Below are positions 1-9,012 of a stretch of DNA of 28,969 bases, piece after piece. The stretch comes from Reclinomonas americana ATCC 50394 (taxonomy: Eukaryota > Jakobida > Jakobea > Jakobida): positions 78,388 to 107,356 of the forward strand of contig PS015559.1 of NCBI GenBank assembly GCA_048213135.1. The letters run 5' to 3'. The stretch's first letter is position 1. Every line of letters begins with the position of its first letter. The notes beneath the pieces were generated by a model that ran no database searches, had not been told where the DNA came from, and worked only from the letters and a program-made list of their open reading frames with translations. The position numbers and the translations under genes were made by a program.

Positions 1-22
1 AGAGAGAGAGAGAGAGAGAGAG
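1..22. repeat. (AG)n simple repeat at window edge
   Basis: A pure AG dinucleotide run opens the window. It probably lies in the intron before the first visible exon of the kinase gene at 65. No coding signal is seen in it. Confidence 0.9.
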
Positions 23-64
23 TGGTGATGCTCATTTGCTTGTGTGTGTGCTTGTGGGCTGCAG

Positions 65-2813
65 ATGGCGCCGGGACCTGTGGATGTTGCGTCTTGTGTT
101 AACCATGCAGGAGGATGTGTGCTTCCCTTGTTGCTCTCTCTCGGCCTCTGTGGTGCTCCGATTCATGGCATTCTTGCTCTCCCTCCTCGCTATTCTCATT
201 CTTTGTCCCTGTTGACTCTCTTTCTTGCACTCTGTCTGGTCTCTGTCTCTCCCCTGTCTCCCTCCGTCCCTCTCCTTCTCCTCTCGTCCTCTCACCTGTT
301 GCTGCTTTCTCCATTCTCTGTTTCTCTTCTCTTTCTCTTCTCTCTCCCCAGTCTCCCCACCGTCCTCCTCCCCCATCTCTCTCCTCTCCGCCTCCCTTTC
401 TCACCCCTCTCTCCGCCTTCTTTTTCACTCGGAACCCGTTGCAGGAAATGTACATTGCCGTGATCCTGCGCGAGACGCTGAAGGTACTGTTCTTCCACGT
501 GCGTGCGTGTTTGCTGCTCGCTGGCCGCCTTGCTCACTGTTGCGCACCAGGCGCTGGAGTACCTGCATTCGTCACAAAAGCTGCATCGCGACATCAAGGG
601 TACGTACGTTTTCTCCTTCTCCGAAATGCAGCAGCACGGGGTGTTTGCAACTTGCACTGCATGCTGAATTGTCGCGGGGAAATCATGCAGCGGCCAACAT
701 TCTCGTGGCCTCCAACGGTGACGTGAAGCTTGCCGATTTTGGTGTCGCTGCGCAGGTGATGTATCTATGTGTGAGGTTAATGCCCTCCGTCGACCTCACC
801 CTCGCTCCGCAGCTCTCGGAAAACCGTACCAAGAGACACACATTTGTTGGCACACCGTTCTGGATGGCTCGTTGCGTTTCTGCTCTTGCTGCAATACCAC
901 ATCCCTCTCCCTTGTTTCACCCCGCACTCACTTTCCCCTCCCTCCGCAGCGTTGCGTTACTACAGAGCCTCTCTTGTTCTCTATCCTGGCGATTTCTAAC
1001 TCGATTGGCATGCAGTGAGGTCATCCGGCAAACCTCGGGCTACAACGAGAAGGTGCACTTGCTGCAGAGAGTGCTTGCCACTGGCCTTCTCCTCACCAGT
1101 GTCGGCACAGTGTGACATTTGGTCGTTGGGCATCACCGCGATTGAGATGGCCAAGGGCGCACCGCCGTACTCGGACCTCCACCCGATGCGTGCCCTCTTT
1201 GTCATTCCCAAGTCGCAGCCGCCACAGCTGGAGGGCAACTTCTCGCGCTCCTTCAAGGAGTTTGTGGCGGCCTGTCTGCAGAAGGAGCCAGAAGCAGTTG
1301 CGTTTCCCCGTGATACTTCGGATTTAATGTCATGCAGTCGGCGCACTCCTTCCTCGTTGCACTCCTCCGTCGTTGCACTCCTCCCTCGTTGCACTCGCCT
1401 CCCTCGTTGCACTCCTCCCTCGTTGCACTCCTTCCTTGTTGCACCTCTCCCTCGTTGCACCCCTCCGTCGTTGCACCTCCCTCGTTGCACTCCTGCCTCG
1501 TTGCACTTCTGCCTCGTTGCACTNNNNNNNNNNNNNNNNNNNNNNNNNNNNNNNNNNNNNNNNNNNNNNNNNNNNNNTTGCACTCCTCCCTCGTCGCACT
1601 CCTCCCTCGTTGCACTCGTCTCCCCTCCCTCGTTGCACTCGTCTCCCCTCCCTCGTTGCACTCCTCCCTTCTCTCGTTGCGCGCTGACCCTGCTCTCTTT
1701 CTCCCTCCTTCCCCCCTCTCAGAGACCAACCGCCCGCGAGCTGCTGAAGCACCGCTTCATCAAAAGCGCCAAGAAAACCTCCCTGCTGGTGGACCTCATT
1801 GAGCGGAGAGAGATGTACGAGGCCAACCGCGACTCTGATGACGACGATCCGGGACGTCTGTTTCGTCTCCTTTCCGTGTCCCCATTCCTGCACCTCATCA
1901 CTCACCACACGCTCCAGCAACCCACCGTCGGGTTCGGCCTCGGGCGCCGACTCCTCTGATCCGGGGTGGAGTTTCACCATGCGACCACGCGACACGCCTG
2001 GCGCAGCGTCTGGCGGCTCATCGGCCGCCGCCTCACCGGCACCCTCCCCGCAGCCGCCGTCGCACTTGTCCGCGGCCGCTTCATCCGTGGTCTCGTCGGC
2101 CACAGCCTCTGTGACACCATCCGCGTCGCCGTCGGTGTTGCAGCTGCCGTCGCCCATTCCACCGCCACGGTTCAGTCCACTGGGCGGTGCACAAGTCGAT
2201 GTTGCGTTCCGGCCGTCCACTCGTTTTCCGTGTCTTTCCCCATCACCTCCCCCTTTGTCAGATGTCTCCCACACCGCAGCAGCGAGCCAATGGTGGTGGC
2301 ATGTCACCGGCACCCGGCGAGTCGTCCTCCGTGCCGAGACCTGAGCGGTGAGTGATGGGGTGTGCGCGCAAGTTGACGTCCGTGTGGCTGATTTGTATAT
2401 GATCGGCAGAGTCCGGTCGGAGACCACCATTGCTACGTCCAACTCGCTGCTGACCAACTACGTTCTGCCGGCGCTCGAGGAGGTTCGTCTCGCTCACTTG
2501 CTGCGTTGAAATCGACACGTCACTGACGAGTGTGCACGCCGGCAGACCGGTTGCGACACACACGAAGTGGAGCGCGAACTGGTGCAAGTCGAGCGCGCCC
2601 ATCCCGGCTTCACCGAAGCGTTTATCACTGCGCTGGTCCAACGATTACGTCGGTGCGTGTCTCTTTCCTCGCTCCTGCTCCACACCTTCTCTCACCCCCT
2701 GCATCAGCACCTCGAATCCTCAAGTGGAAGCCGTGGTGCACCTGGCCGGTGGCGTCGCCGACGAACCAGACGAGTTCTCCGAGTTTCTACTGGAATGCTG
2801 GAAGGCTCGATAG
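65..2813 (+). CDS. GCKIII (MST3/STK24/STK25-like) Ser/Thr kinase, 5' end outside the window
   Basis: Sterile-20 family kinase of the germinal-centre III class; in other eukaryotes these work in STRIPAK complexes and bind CCM3/PDCD10 through a C-terminal helical domain. Exons read: 65-85, 445-483, 551-599, 691-755, 813-870, 950 (one base), 1016-1052, 1111-1296, 1723 to about 1855 or 1877, 1917-2200, 2262-2347, 2410-2482, 2546-2652, 2708-2813. Visible motifs in order: [79 protein letters not shown] and [20 protein letters not shown] Pro/Ser/Ala-rich linker follows, then a helical C-terminus ending FLLECWKAR. The glycine loop and catalytic lysine would lie upstream of the window. The join between about 1855 and 1917 is one base out of phase unless a weak donor at 1878 is used. 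The class assignment rests on SDLHPMR and the post-kinase segment and is secure; exact introns are by eye. Confidence 0.9.
950..950 (+). other. Candidate single-nucleotide exon (C) in the GCKIII kinase
   Basis: The exon ending at 870 leaves one base of a codon (C) and the exon starting at 1016 contributes one base (T) before GAG. A single intron would therefore be one base short. An intron 871-949 (GTTGCG...CCGCAG) and an intron 951-1015 (GTTGCG...ATGCAG, with a TTCTAAC branch-like site) flank one C at 950. Splicing both gives GCT CCT GAG, the invariant Ala-Pro-Glu of the kinase. The alternative is a one-base deletion in the assembly. Confidence 0.55.
1350..1690 (+). repeat. Intronic minisatellite, unit about 13-18 bp, split by an assembly gap
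   Basis: Tandem array of a variable unit close to GTTGCACTCCTCCCTC lying inside the intron 1297-1722 of the kinase gene. It is interrupted by 54 N at 1524-1577, probably because the array could not be assembled. The array is pyrimidine rich on the + strand and carries no continuous coding sense that fits the kinase. Confidence 0.9.
1524..1577. other. Assembly gap (54 N)
   Basis: Run of N within the intronic minisatellite. The true length is unknown, but no kinase residues are missing across it, because the exons on both sides join as KEPEA-RPTARE. Confidence 0.95.
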
Positions 2814-2939
2814 GCGCCACCAAAGCGCGAAGCCTCCCCCGTCCCTTTAGGGGCTACCCTCTCTACGGCGACTCCAACAGCGAACTCTGTGTGTGTGTGT
2901 GTGTGTAAACTCGGGAAGCATTTTCCGTCGTTGCGTTCA
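2814..2939. other. Short convergent spacer with (GT)n run
   Basis: Lies between the kinase stop and the stop of the small minus-strand gene. It contains a GT run at about 2888-2906. Nothing else is recognised. Confidence 0.6.
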
Positions 2940-3433
2940 CTACGTGGCCAGTGATCCCACTCGTCGCGAGACCATGGATGCCAGCAGGAACAAGACAAGT
3001 GCCAGCACAATCCACCATCCACTGTGCTGATAGTTGCGCGAACCGGCCCACGACTCACTCAGAGTCGCATCCTAATCAATCACATGATGATGATGATGAT
3101 GATGATGATGCGCGCAAAGAGAGATTGTGAAGTGAGGTTACCTTGGGGAACGCCTTGCGATTGGACTGCAGTGAGAAGCGTGACGGGTACACGAAGCTGT
3201 GTCATGCCAGTGAGCGAGTGTGAGAGAGAGAGTGTCTTGTGTGTGTGCGTGTGTTTACAACGCAACTCCGTGGCCCAGCTCTCCAGTCCAGTGGCTGCTC
3301 TCTTGTCCGACTGTGCACAGGCGAGAAGTGAGCAGGCAAACAAGAGAGGAAGACACGCGTGCGCTCTCACCATTCTGTTGTTACGAGGAGGACAACTCGT
3401 CGTGTCCCTCTCTTGCAAGCATAACACCACCAT
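2940..3433 (-). CDS. Possible small tail-anchored membrane protein (about 82 residues)
   Basis: I do not recognise the family. Reading the - strand, the exons 3385-3433, 3267-3310, 3142-3165 and 2940-3071 join in phase to about 82 residues. The last exon is the best supported: it reads DATLSESWAGSRNYQHSGWW, then a hydrophobic stretch (IVLALVLFLLASMV), then basic SRR and a short tail to the stop at 2940-2942. This is the layout of a tail-anchored membrane protein facing the cytosol. The 3267-3310 exon ends at a GTTGCG donor like many other introns here. The first exon is weak: ATG at 3433 was chosen because only that frame joins in phase; another ATG at 3422 does not. The intron 3072-3141 holds an (ATG)n run. 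The gene would be divergent from the WD-repeat gene starting at 3446, only 12 bp away. Confidence 0.45.
3084..3110. repeat. (ATG)n trinucleotide repeat
   Basis: Nine ATG units in a row, inside the putative intron 3072-3141 of the small minus-strand gene. Confidence 0.9.
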
Positions 3434-3445
3434 GCACCGACGCAC

Positions 3446-5178
3446 ATGCTGGGCCTCGACTATTACAGCAGCAGTGACAGTAACAGTGACAGCAGCAGCA
3501 GCAGTGACGGAAGAGACGATGAGGTTTGCCTTCTCTCTCACTCTCACTCTCACTCACGCACTCACTGTGCATGGACAGCGCGAGGCACTGCTGACACTGG
3601 GCAAACGCGCACGAGGTCACCAGCGCATGCTCCCACCCTTTTTCTCTTTCCTCTTGCTCACACAGTCCGCACAGAGGAACAGTCGTCGCAGCAGCAAGAC
3701 AAGAAACGCGCTTGTCATCGACGATACGTGTCCAAAGCAGAGAAGAAGACGACCTCTTCGTCTTCCTCCTCGTCGTCTTCCACTGGAGCTGTCACTGGAG
3801 AAGCAACTGTATGGGACTCGGTGAAACGCGTGTGGGAGAGCGCACTCCCCGCGTTGGCGGAAGACGAGGAGGAGCAAGTGCACGTGTCGCGATCCCTTGC
3901 GCGTCGACTGGCCAGCTGTGTGCCGCTGAATGTCGACGAGCCTGTGCATGAGCTGGTGGGACACAAGGCTGGTGTCAATCGCGTGCTGTGGTCGCCCGAG
4001 TCGGGGAGGCTGTTGGCCTCGGCCGGCAACGATGGCACTGTGCGATTGTGGGATGTGTTTGACGAGGGTGTGCGAACGCGACGAGTCAGGCCGCTGGTCA
4101 CGGTGGAACTGGGTGCAGTGGGCGTGCGAACGGTGGAGTGGATGGTGGGCGATGAGGCGCGGCGTTTGCTGGCCGTGTTGCATGGGCAGTCGGCGGTGTC
4201 GTTGACCGACATGGAGACTGGCGTGCTGGTGGAGGTGCGAGATGAGGCCCTGCGCGTTTCTGGTTCAAGTCGCCCCTCACCTGTGTGTATGTGCAGTCCT
4301 TTGCCTCGCGCTCGGCGGCTGCGTCGTCGACACTGGCCGCCACTGCGCTTCGCTGCTCCGACACGCATCCGCACCTCTTCCTCGCCGGTTACATGCGAGA
4401 CGGCATGCTCTTGTGGGACACGCGGGCCAGCGCCACAAAGCCCGTGCGGCCGTTTGCGGTTCGCCGTCTTCTCCCGTGGTCGATGAACGAGTTTGCGTCA
4501 CCGAAAACTGTTCCCCCACCAACACAGGGCCACTTTGGCACGCTCCACAGCGCCGATTTCACCGCCGATGGCAGCACTGTGATCTCGTGCGCAGACTTGC
4601 CACGCACCACCGTGGTGAATCGCGGTGTGGTGTCGTGGGACTTTGGCTCCGGCGTCATCATGCACGACCAGTTTTACTTGGAGGGCTTCACCTGCACGTG
4701 CGTGCGGTTGCATCCTGCCGGGCGCAAGTTCTGCTTGCAGTCGCACGGCGACTACATTGCCATTATCGGTGCGCAGCCGCCACACAAGCTCAACAAGTAT
4801 CGGGTGAGTGGTCAGTCGCTCTCCAGCTCTCCCCTGTTCTCAAAAGTCACTGAACTCGCGTTGTCAGCGCTTTGAGGGCCACAGTGTCGCCGGTTTCAAC
4901 ATTCAGTTCTCGTTCAGTCAGAACGGCGCCACCATCTGCACCGGTTCGTCGGATGGCTCGTTGCACTTTTACGAGTGGGACCCGCAGCCTGGCTGCGCTG
5001 TCCAGCAGATCCGGAGAGTGAGTTGGCGATCTCTTCGTGTCGCACACCGCTCGATCCAGAGCACTCACTCGTGCCACAGGCACACACCGAGGCGTGCACC
5101 GATGCACAGTACCACCCTCTGCTGCCCTCCACTCTGGCGTCGGCCGCGTGGGATCACCGCGTACTCCTCTGGCAGTAA
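3446..5178 (+). CDS. WDR25: WDR25-like WD40-repeat protein
   Basis: Predicted beta-propeller protein of the WDR25 family, which is related to the splicing factor PRP17/CDC40; its own function is poorly defined. Exons 3446-4255, 4297-4803, 4868-5017 and 5080-5178 give 521 residues, close to the size of the vertebrate protein. The start MLGLDYYSSSDSNSD resembles the family's short acidic opening. A low-complexity Ser/His/Arg region to about residue 110 is followed by WD blades: LVGHKAGVNRVLWSP, ASAGNDGTVRLWDV, LTDMETG, LFLAGYMRDGMLLWDTR, the family-type block GVVSWDFGSGVIMHDQFYLE, RFEGHSVAGF, TGSSDGSLHFYEWD and the closing ASAAWDHRVLLWQ followed by TAA. The first exon is open throughout, so no intron is needed in the CT-rich part at about 3523-3665, but an unrecognised one cannot be excluded. 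The stop sits within a GTAAGT, so an extra 3' exon is possible but has no good reading frame. Confidence 0.88.
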
Positions 5179-5270
5179 GTAAACAACAACACGTATCATA
5201 TGTACTCTGCACACCCTCCGCCCCTCTCCGCCTCTCTAGTACTACTGCTGCGCGCCACCAAGGGAGTCCC
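5179..5270. other. Convergent intergenic spacer
   Basis: 92 bp between the stops of the WDR25-like gene and the anamorsin gene. No feature is recognised beyond a pyrimidine-rich stretch; it must hold both 3' ends. Confidence 0.6.
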
Positions 5271-6444
5271 TCAGATGTCGTCCGCCAAGAACGTCGAGCT
5301 GATGGTGACCTTTTCACCGGGCTTGAACGGCGGCAGTCCCATGAACGGGCATGCAGCACAGCGGAAGGCGTCGCCCAGGTAGCACTGTCACAACATGGTC
5401 AAATTCTTCGACCACACATCAAACAATGAGAGACACACAAGCAAAAACGCACACTTCCACACGCCGACTTGGGCATGTCATCCATGGCCGACACGCGAAC
5501 CGGTGTCGGCGCACTCGCCGCCGCTGCTGTCTCCGCCTCCGCCTCCTGCTTGGCCCGACCGCACGTGCAGTTCTTGCACGCACCCTTGGTCTTCTTTTGC
5601 TCACCTGTTCAGCGCGACAATCAGCCACTCCTCCTCCCTCACCTGTCTGTGTGCCACCAGTGCAACGCCTCACCTCCATACGTCGGCCGTGCTGTCAACT
5701 CACTCTCCTCCAACAACGCATCCTCGTCCACCAGCTCCACACTCGCCGTCTCCGCCGTCGCAGCTGCCGCACGGAAGGCATTGATGCTGGCCTCCAATGC
5801 TGCACCACGCACGTTACGTTACGTGAGACACCACAGCGTTGCATATGTGACAACTCCACTTGGCCGACAGCAGACCTTCTCCCTCCAACGGCGCCGCCGT
5901 CTTCTTCTTCTTTCTCAGCAACTGCCGGCCTTCACCGACCTTCCATGTTGGTCTCGACGCAGTGATCTGTGAGTATGTGATGAGTGAGTGAGGGAGAGAG
6001 TGTCTTGTTCTTCTTCTCCTTCTTCTTCTTCTCTCTCTCTGACTCACCGTTGTGCCTCGCACCACTGGACTCTGATACCCACTCAACACCAAGTCCGAGG
6101 TCAGAGTGTCATCGTCGCCACCGCTGTTGTTGAGCACCACACGACCTTCGGCTTTGACCACTCGCAGCGTGTAGCTCAACAGTCGTCGTTCTGGTCGCCA
6201 GCCCTCAAACACAACCACATCAAACGAGTCTTCACCGTAAGGCAGTTGCTCTGTGCGTCTCGCGCGTGAGTACGTGTGTGTGTGTGTGAAGAGAGAGAGA
6301 GAGTGACGATGGTGACCAGGTCGCACCCAAATAAGCTCCTCGTGTGCACATCTCCACCACCTCCTCTGCTCCCTGTGCGCGCAGCTGCTGTGCGGCGTGT
6401 GTCACTGTGGAGGCCTCCGCGCCAACAACGAGAATGCGCGACAT
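5271..6444 (-). CDS. CIAPIN1: Anamorsin / CIAPIN1 (Dre2), cytosolic Fe-S assembly electron carrier
   Basis: Component of cytosolic iron-sulfur protein assembly that takes electrons from the diflavin reductase NDOR1/Tah18. Exons (5' to 3'): 6327-6444, 6048-6250, 5852-5966, 5674-5799, 5453-5604, 5271-5384; total 275 residues, all in phase. The N-terminal methyltransferase-like domain reads [41 protein letters not shown]. The linker has [16 protein letters not shown], matching the acidic segment of the family. The C-terminus has [15 protein letters not shown] (2Fe-2S motif) and [21 protein letters not shown] (CX2CX7CX2C), then FKPGEKV and stop. With the splice chosen at 5605-5673, the first cysteine normally found upstream of the CX2CXC group is absent; the sequence there is TYGGEQKK. 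The start at 6444 is the nearest ATG to the conserved beta strand; an in-frame ATG at 6465 is possible. Divergent from the gene at 6540. Confidence 0.93.
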
Positions 6445-6539
6445 CTTTGCTCTTTTCAGCAACACAAAACGAAGTCGATGGGCCTCGATGGTCGGAGGAC
6501 AGACACCCTTCGACGTTCTTTCCCTTTTGCTCCGACTTC
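6445..6539. promoter_or_regulatory. Putative bidirectional promoter (95 bp)
   Basis: The start codons of anamorsin (- strand, 6444) and the zinc-ribbon gene (+ strand, 6540) face away from each other with 95 bp between. Both promoters must lie here or inside the genes. No TATA-like or other motif was identified with confidence. Confidence 0.4.
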
Positions 6540-8890
6540 ATGAGTGGTGAGACAATGTTATATCGATGCCTTACCTCACTGCTTGCTTATCATCGTTCCA
6601 CAGATCACGCGCTGGAGCGTCTACGTCGCACAGTCGACAGCTTCATCGCAAGAGGGCAAGCGGTGCCTGCAGTGCTGCTGGAGCAGTTGCGCGATGCACA
6701 GCATGAGCAGGTGTGTGTCCCCACCCCACTCCATCCATGCGTGTGTCAACGCGCTCATCGATCACCTGCAGTCGNNNNNNNNNNNNNNNNNNNNNNNNNN
6801 NNNNNNNNNNNNNNNNNNNNNNNNNNNNNNNNNNNNNNNNNNNNNNNNNNNNNNNNNNNNNNNNNNNNNNNNNNNNNNNNNNNNNNNNNNNNNNNNNNNN
6901 NNNNNNNNNNNNNNNNNNNNNNNNNNNNNNNNNNNNNNNNNNNNNNNNNNNNNNNNNNNNNNNNNNNNNNNNNNNNNNNNNNNNNNNNNNNNNNNNNNNN
7001 NNNNNNNNNNNNNNNNNNNNNNNNNNNNNNNNNNNNNNNNNNNNNNNNNNNNNNNNNNNNNNNNNNNNNNNNNNNNNNNNNNNNNNNNNNNNNNNNNNNN
7101 NNNNNNNNNNNNNNNNNNNNNNNNNNNNNNNNNNNNNNNNNNNNNNNNNNNNNNNNNNNNNNNNNNNNNNNNNNNNNNNNNNNNNNNNNNNNNNNNNNNN
7201 NNNNNNNNNNNNNNNNNNNNNNTCGTCCACCATCAGCTCCCGTTCCGACACCACGCTGTCGTCGGTACCGGCGCTGCTGGCCCGCGACCGCGATGCTCCG
7301 CTGGTGGAGCTCCTGCGTCCGTTCGACATCGTGTACATTGCCTGTTGCGTAGAGATCGTTGCGCCGTGGCTCGCCAGATGAGCTGAGTCGACGACATGTG
7401 GCAGGTGCACGTGTGCTGCTGATGGACGGCTCGTACTTTGTGCGCCTGTCGTGGATGAGCATCATCATGCGGCTAGTAGAGATGCCGGAGGGCAATCTGC
7501 GCGGTGAGCTCCCTCCACTCCGCTGCAAGCCCGAACGACGATGTTCACATGCTTGCTCACAGAAAAGGAGATGAATCGGTGGCTCAGCAGCGTGCCGGAG
7601 AACCTCAAGACCCCGTGTGTCGGCCTCTTCAAGAGTTGCGCGCGCACGCCGAGACATCAATCGCTATGTGTCGGACTCACTTCCCAGTCACCGCAGGAAT
7701 GTGCAAGCACAAGACTACACTGGTGGCGTCAGCGGCGTATTATTCTGCCACGGGCGCACCACCATTTCCACCGTCGCTGCATGCACATGGTTCATCTCCA
7801 CTCTTGGCCACTGTGCTCGATTGCTGCTGACTGCCTCTTGCATAGTGCCACAAGCGGTGTCGTTCGGCGGTGCTGCTGCTGCTGCTACTGGACCCTCCTC
7901 ATCCTCCTCGTCGTCTGCTGCGCCACCGATGCAGCAGTGTCGCGCTCTGCGGGGCCTCGTTGTCGAAGGTGCAAGTGGGGCAACTCCTGCATCTGTGCCT
8001 CGTGCCCAGGAATTGATTGTTGGATGCTGCACAGACCAGCGCACGGCCGACGCATGGGTGCACTCGATCACTCTGGAGTCGGCGATCGGACGGGTGGTGC
8101 TGACGGCCGATGCGGTGCACCTTCTTCTTCTTCTCTCTGTTTCCCTGCTCGACCGTTTCTCATCTTTTTTTGGTCAACAAGGTGGCATCGGCGGCTTCCC
8201 TCTCCTCCGACTGTTTGCTGGCCGCTCGCGTCTGCCTGGACTACGTGTGCACGTGCTGCGGCAAACGCGCCCGAGTCGATCGTAACGATGTGCTGTCGTG
8301 CCCTGAAGATTGCGCGCTGCAGGCTGCACTGCGACCCGATAGTGGTTCCTCACCGGCGCCACCATTCGCGTGGCACATGTGCCCAGTCGAGGTGCATTCC
8401 TCTTGTCTTTTCCATTTCTCCTGCCACCCCGCGCGCTCATTCCCACCCGTGCCCAGCTGGAACTGCTCGACACTGACGGTGAATGCGTGCGTGTAAGTGT
8501 GCCCGAATCACGAATGCGAGACTTGTGTGGACAAGGTGTCACGGATCTGCTCGGCGTCGGTGAGCGCGTGGAGGCGCCGTTCTGCGCACCAAGCGTATAC
8601 ATTCGCGCCGTGGACAGCGGCTTCCGGGCAAGCGTGCGCGAGTTGAAGTTCCCACTCGGTGTGCAGAAAATGGCTCTCTGTCTGGCCTCTTTGCTGCGGG
8701 CCAGTGCGCACGATCCGGTTTGGCACCTCTGTCTCACTCACTTGTCGCCTTGCGCAACTCACCAGCCATGATGCAGCAACACGCCATGCGGTCTGTAGTG
8801 CGCGCCTCGATCCCCGTCGATCGCGATGGTGTGCCGATAGGTTCGCAGCCGCACCTCTTGTGGGAGGGCTGGACGGGCGGTGTATGGTGA
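6540..8890 (+). CDS. Zinc-ribbon / OB-fold-like protein, interrupted by a gap; function uncertain
   Basis: Family not firmly recognised. Exons read: 6540-6546, 6604-6710, (6772 into gap), 7223-7343, 7405-7503, 7563-7634, 7697-7789, 7846-8114, from 8182, 8343-8378, 8457-8658, 8766-8890. Most splice phases agree and three donors are of the recurrent types seen elsewhere. The N-terminus is helical (DHALERLRRTVDSFI). The middle reads LLRPFDIVYIACARVLLMDG and WMSIIMRLVEMPEG. Near the C-terminus YVCTCCGKRARVDRNDVLSC with PEDC forms a CX2C...CX3C zinc-ribbon-like group. It is followed by strands WFLTGATIRVAH and LELLDTDGECVRVSVPESRM, the order seen in the last OB fold of RPA1, MEIOB and shieldin-2. 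That similarity suggests a single-stranded-DNA-binding role but is an inference from pattern only. A frame break at about 8341 is unresolved: the strand starting TGGTTC is out of phase with the cysteine exon. The splice at 7790-7845 is also weak. Confidence 0.6.
6775..7222. other. Assembly gap (448 N)
   Basis: Run of N removing an unknown number of exons from the zinc-ribbon gene that starts at 6540. The first exon after the gap is entered in mid-sequence at 7223. Confidence 0.95.
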
Positions 8891-9012
8891 AAATCGCGTA
8901 CATTATGTGGAGACCCTGCATTCCATTCCGCTCTACAACAACATCAACAACAACAACAAATAACCCGTAGTGGTACACGCGCCGACCAGCTGCAATACTG
9001 GAAGCTGTCGGC
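8891..9012. other. Convergent intergenic spacer
   Basis: 122 bp between the stop of the zinc-ribbon gene (8888-8890) and the stop of the HECT gene (9013-9015, minus strand). It contains a CAA-rich tract at about 8936-8961. No other feature is recognised. Confidence 0.6.

Noticed and set aside
115-726. Plus-strand open frame rich in Leu/Ser/Pro
   Set aside because: It reads through the CT-rich intron 86-444; only the small kinase exons inside the region match a family.
1350-1690. Regular repeats with spacers suggesting a CRISPR-like array
   Set aside because: The units are short, variable (13-18 bp) and directly adjacent without unique spacers; the array is a minisatellite in a eukaryotic intron.
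1330-2457. Long minus-strand open frame of 375 codons
   Set aside because: It spans the minisatellite and the N run, has no recognisable domain, and lies antisense to clear kinase exons.
3523-3665. An intron in the first exon of the WDR25-like gene (GTTTGC donor, pyrimidine tract, CACACAG acceptor)
   Set aside because: The possible splices do not keep frame with the WD repeats, while the uninterrupted exon does.
5200-5972. Plus-strand open frames (for example one reading [12 protein letters not shown], and a Ser/Ala-rich one)
   Set aside because: They are antisense to anamorsin exons; the opposite strand carries the conserved Fe-S cysteine motifs.
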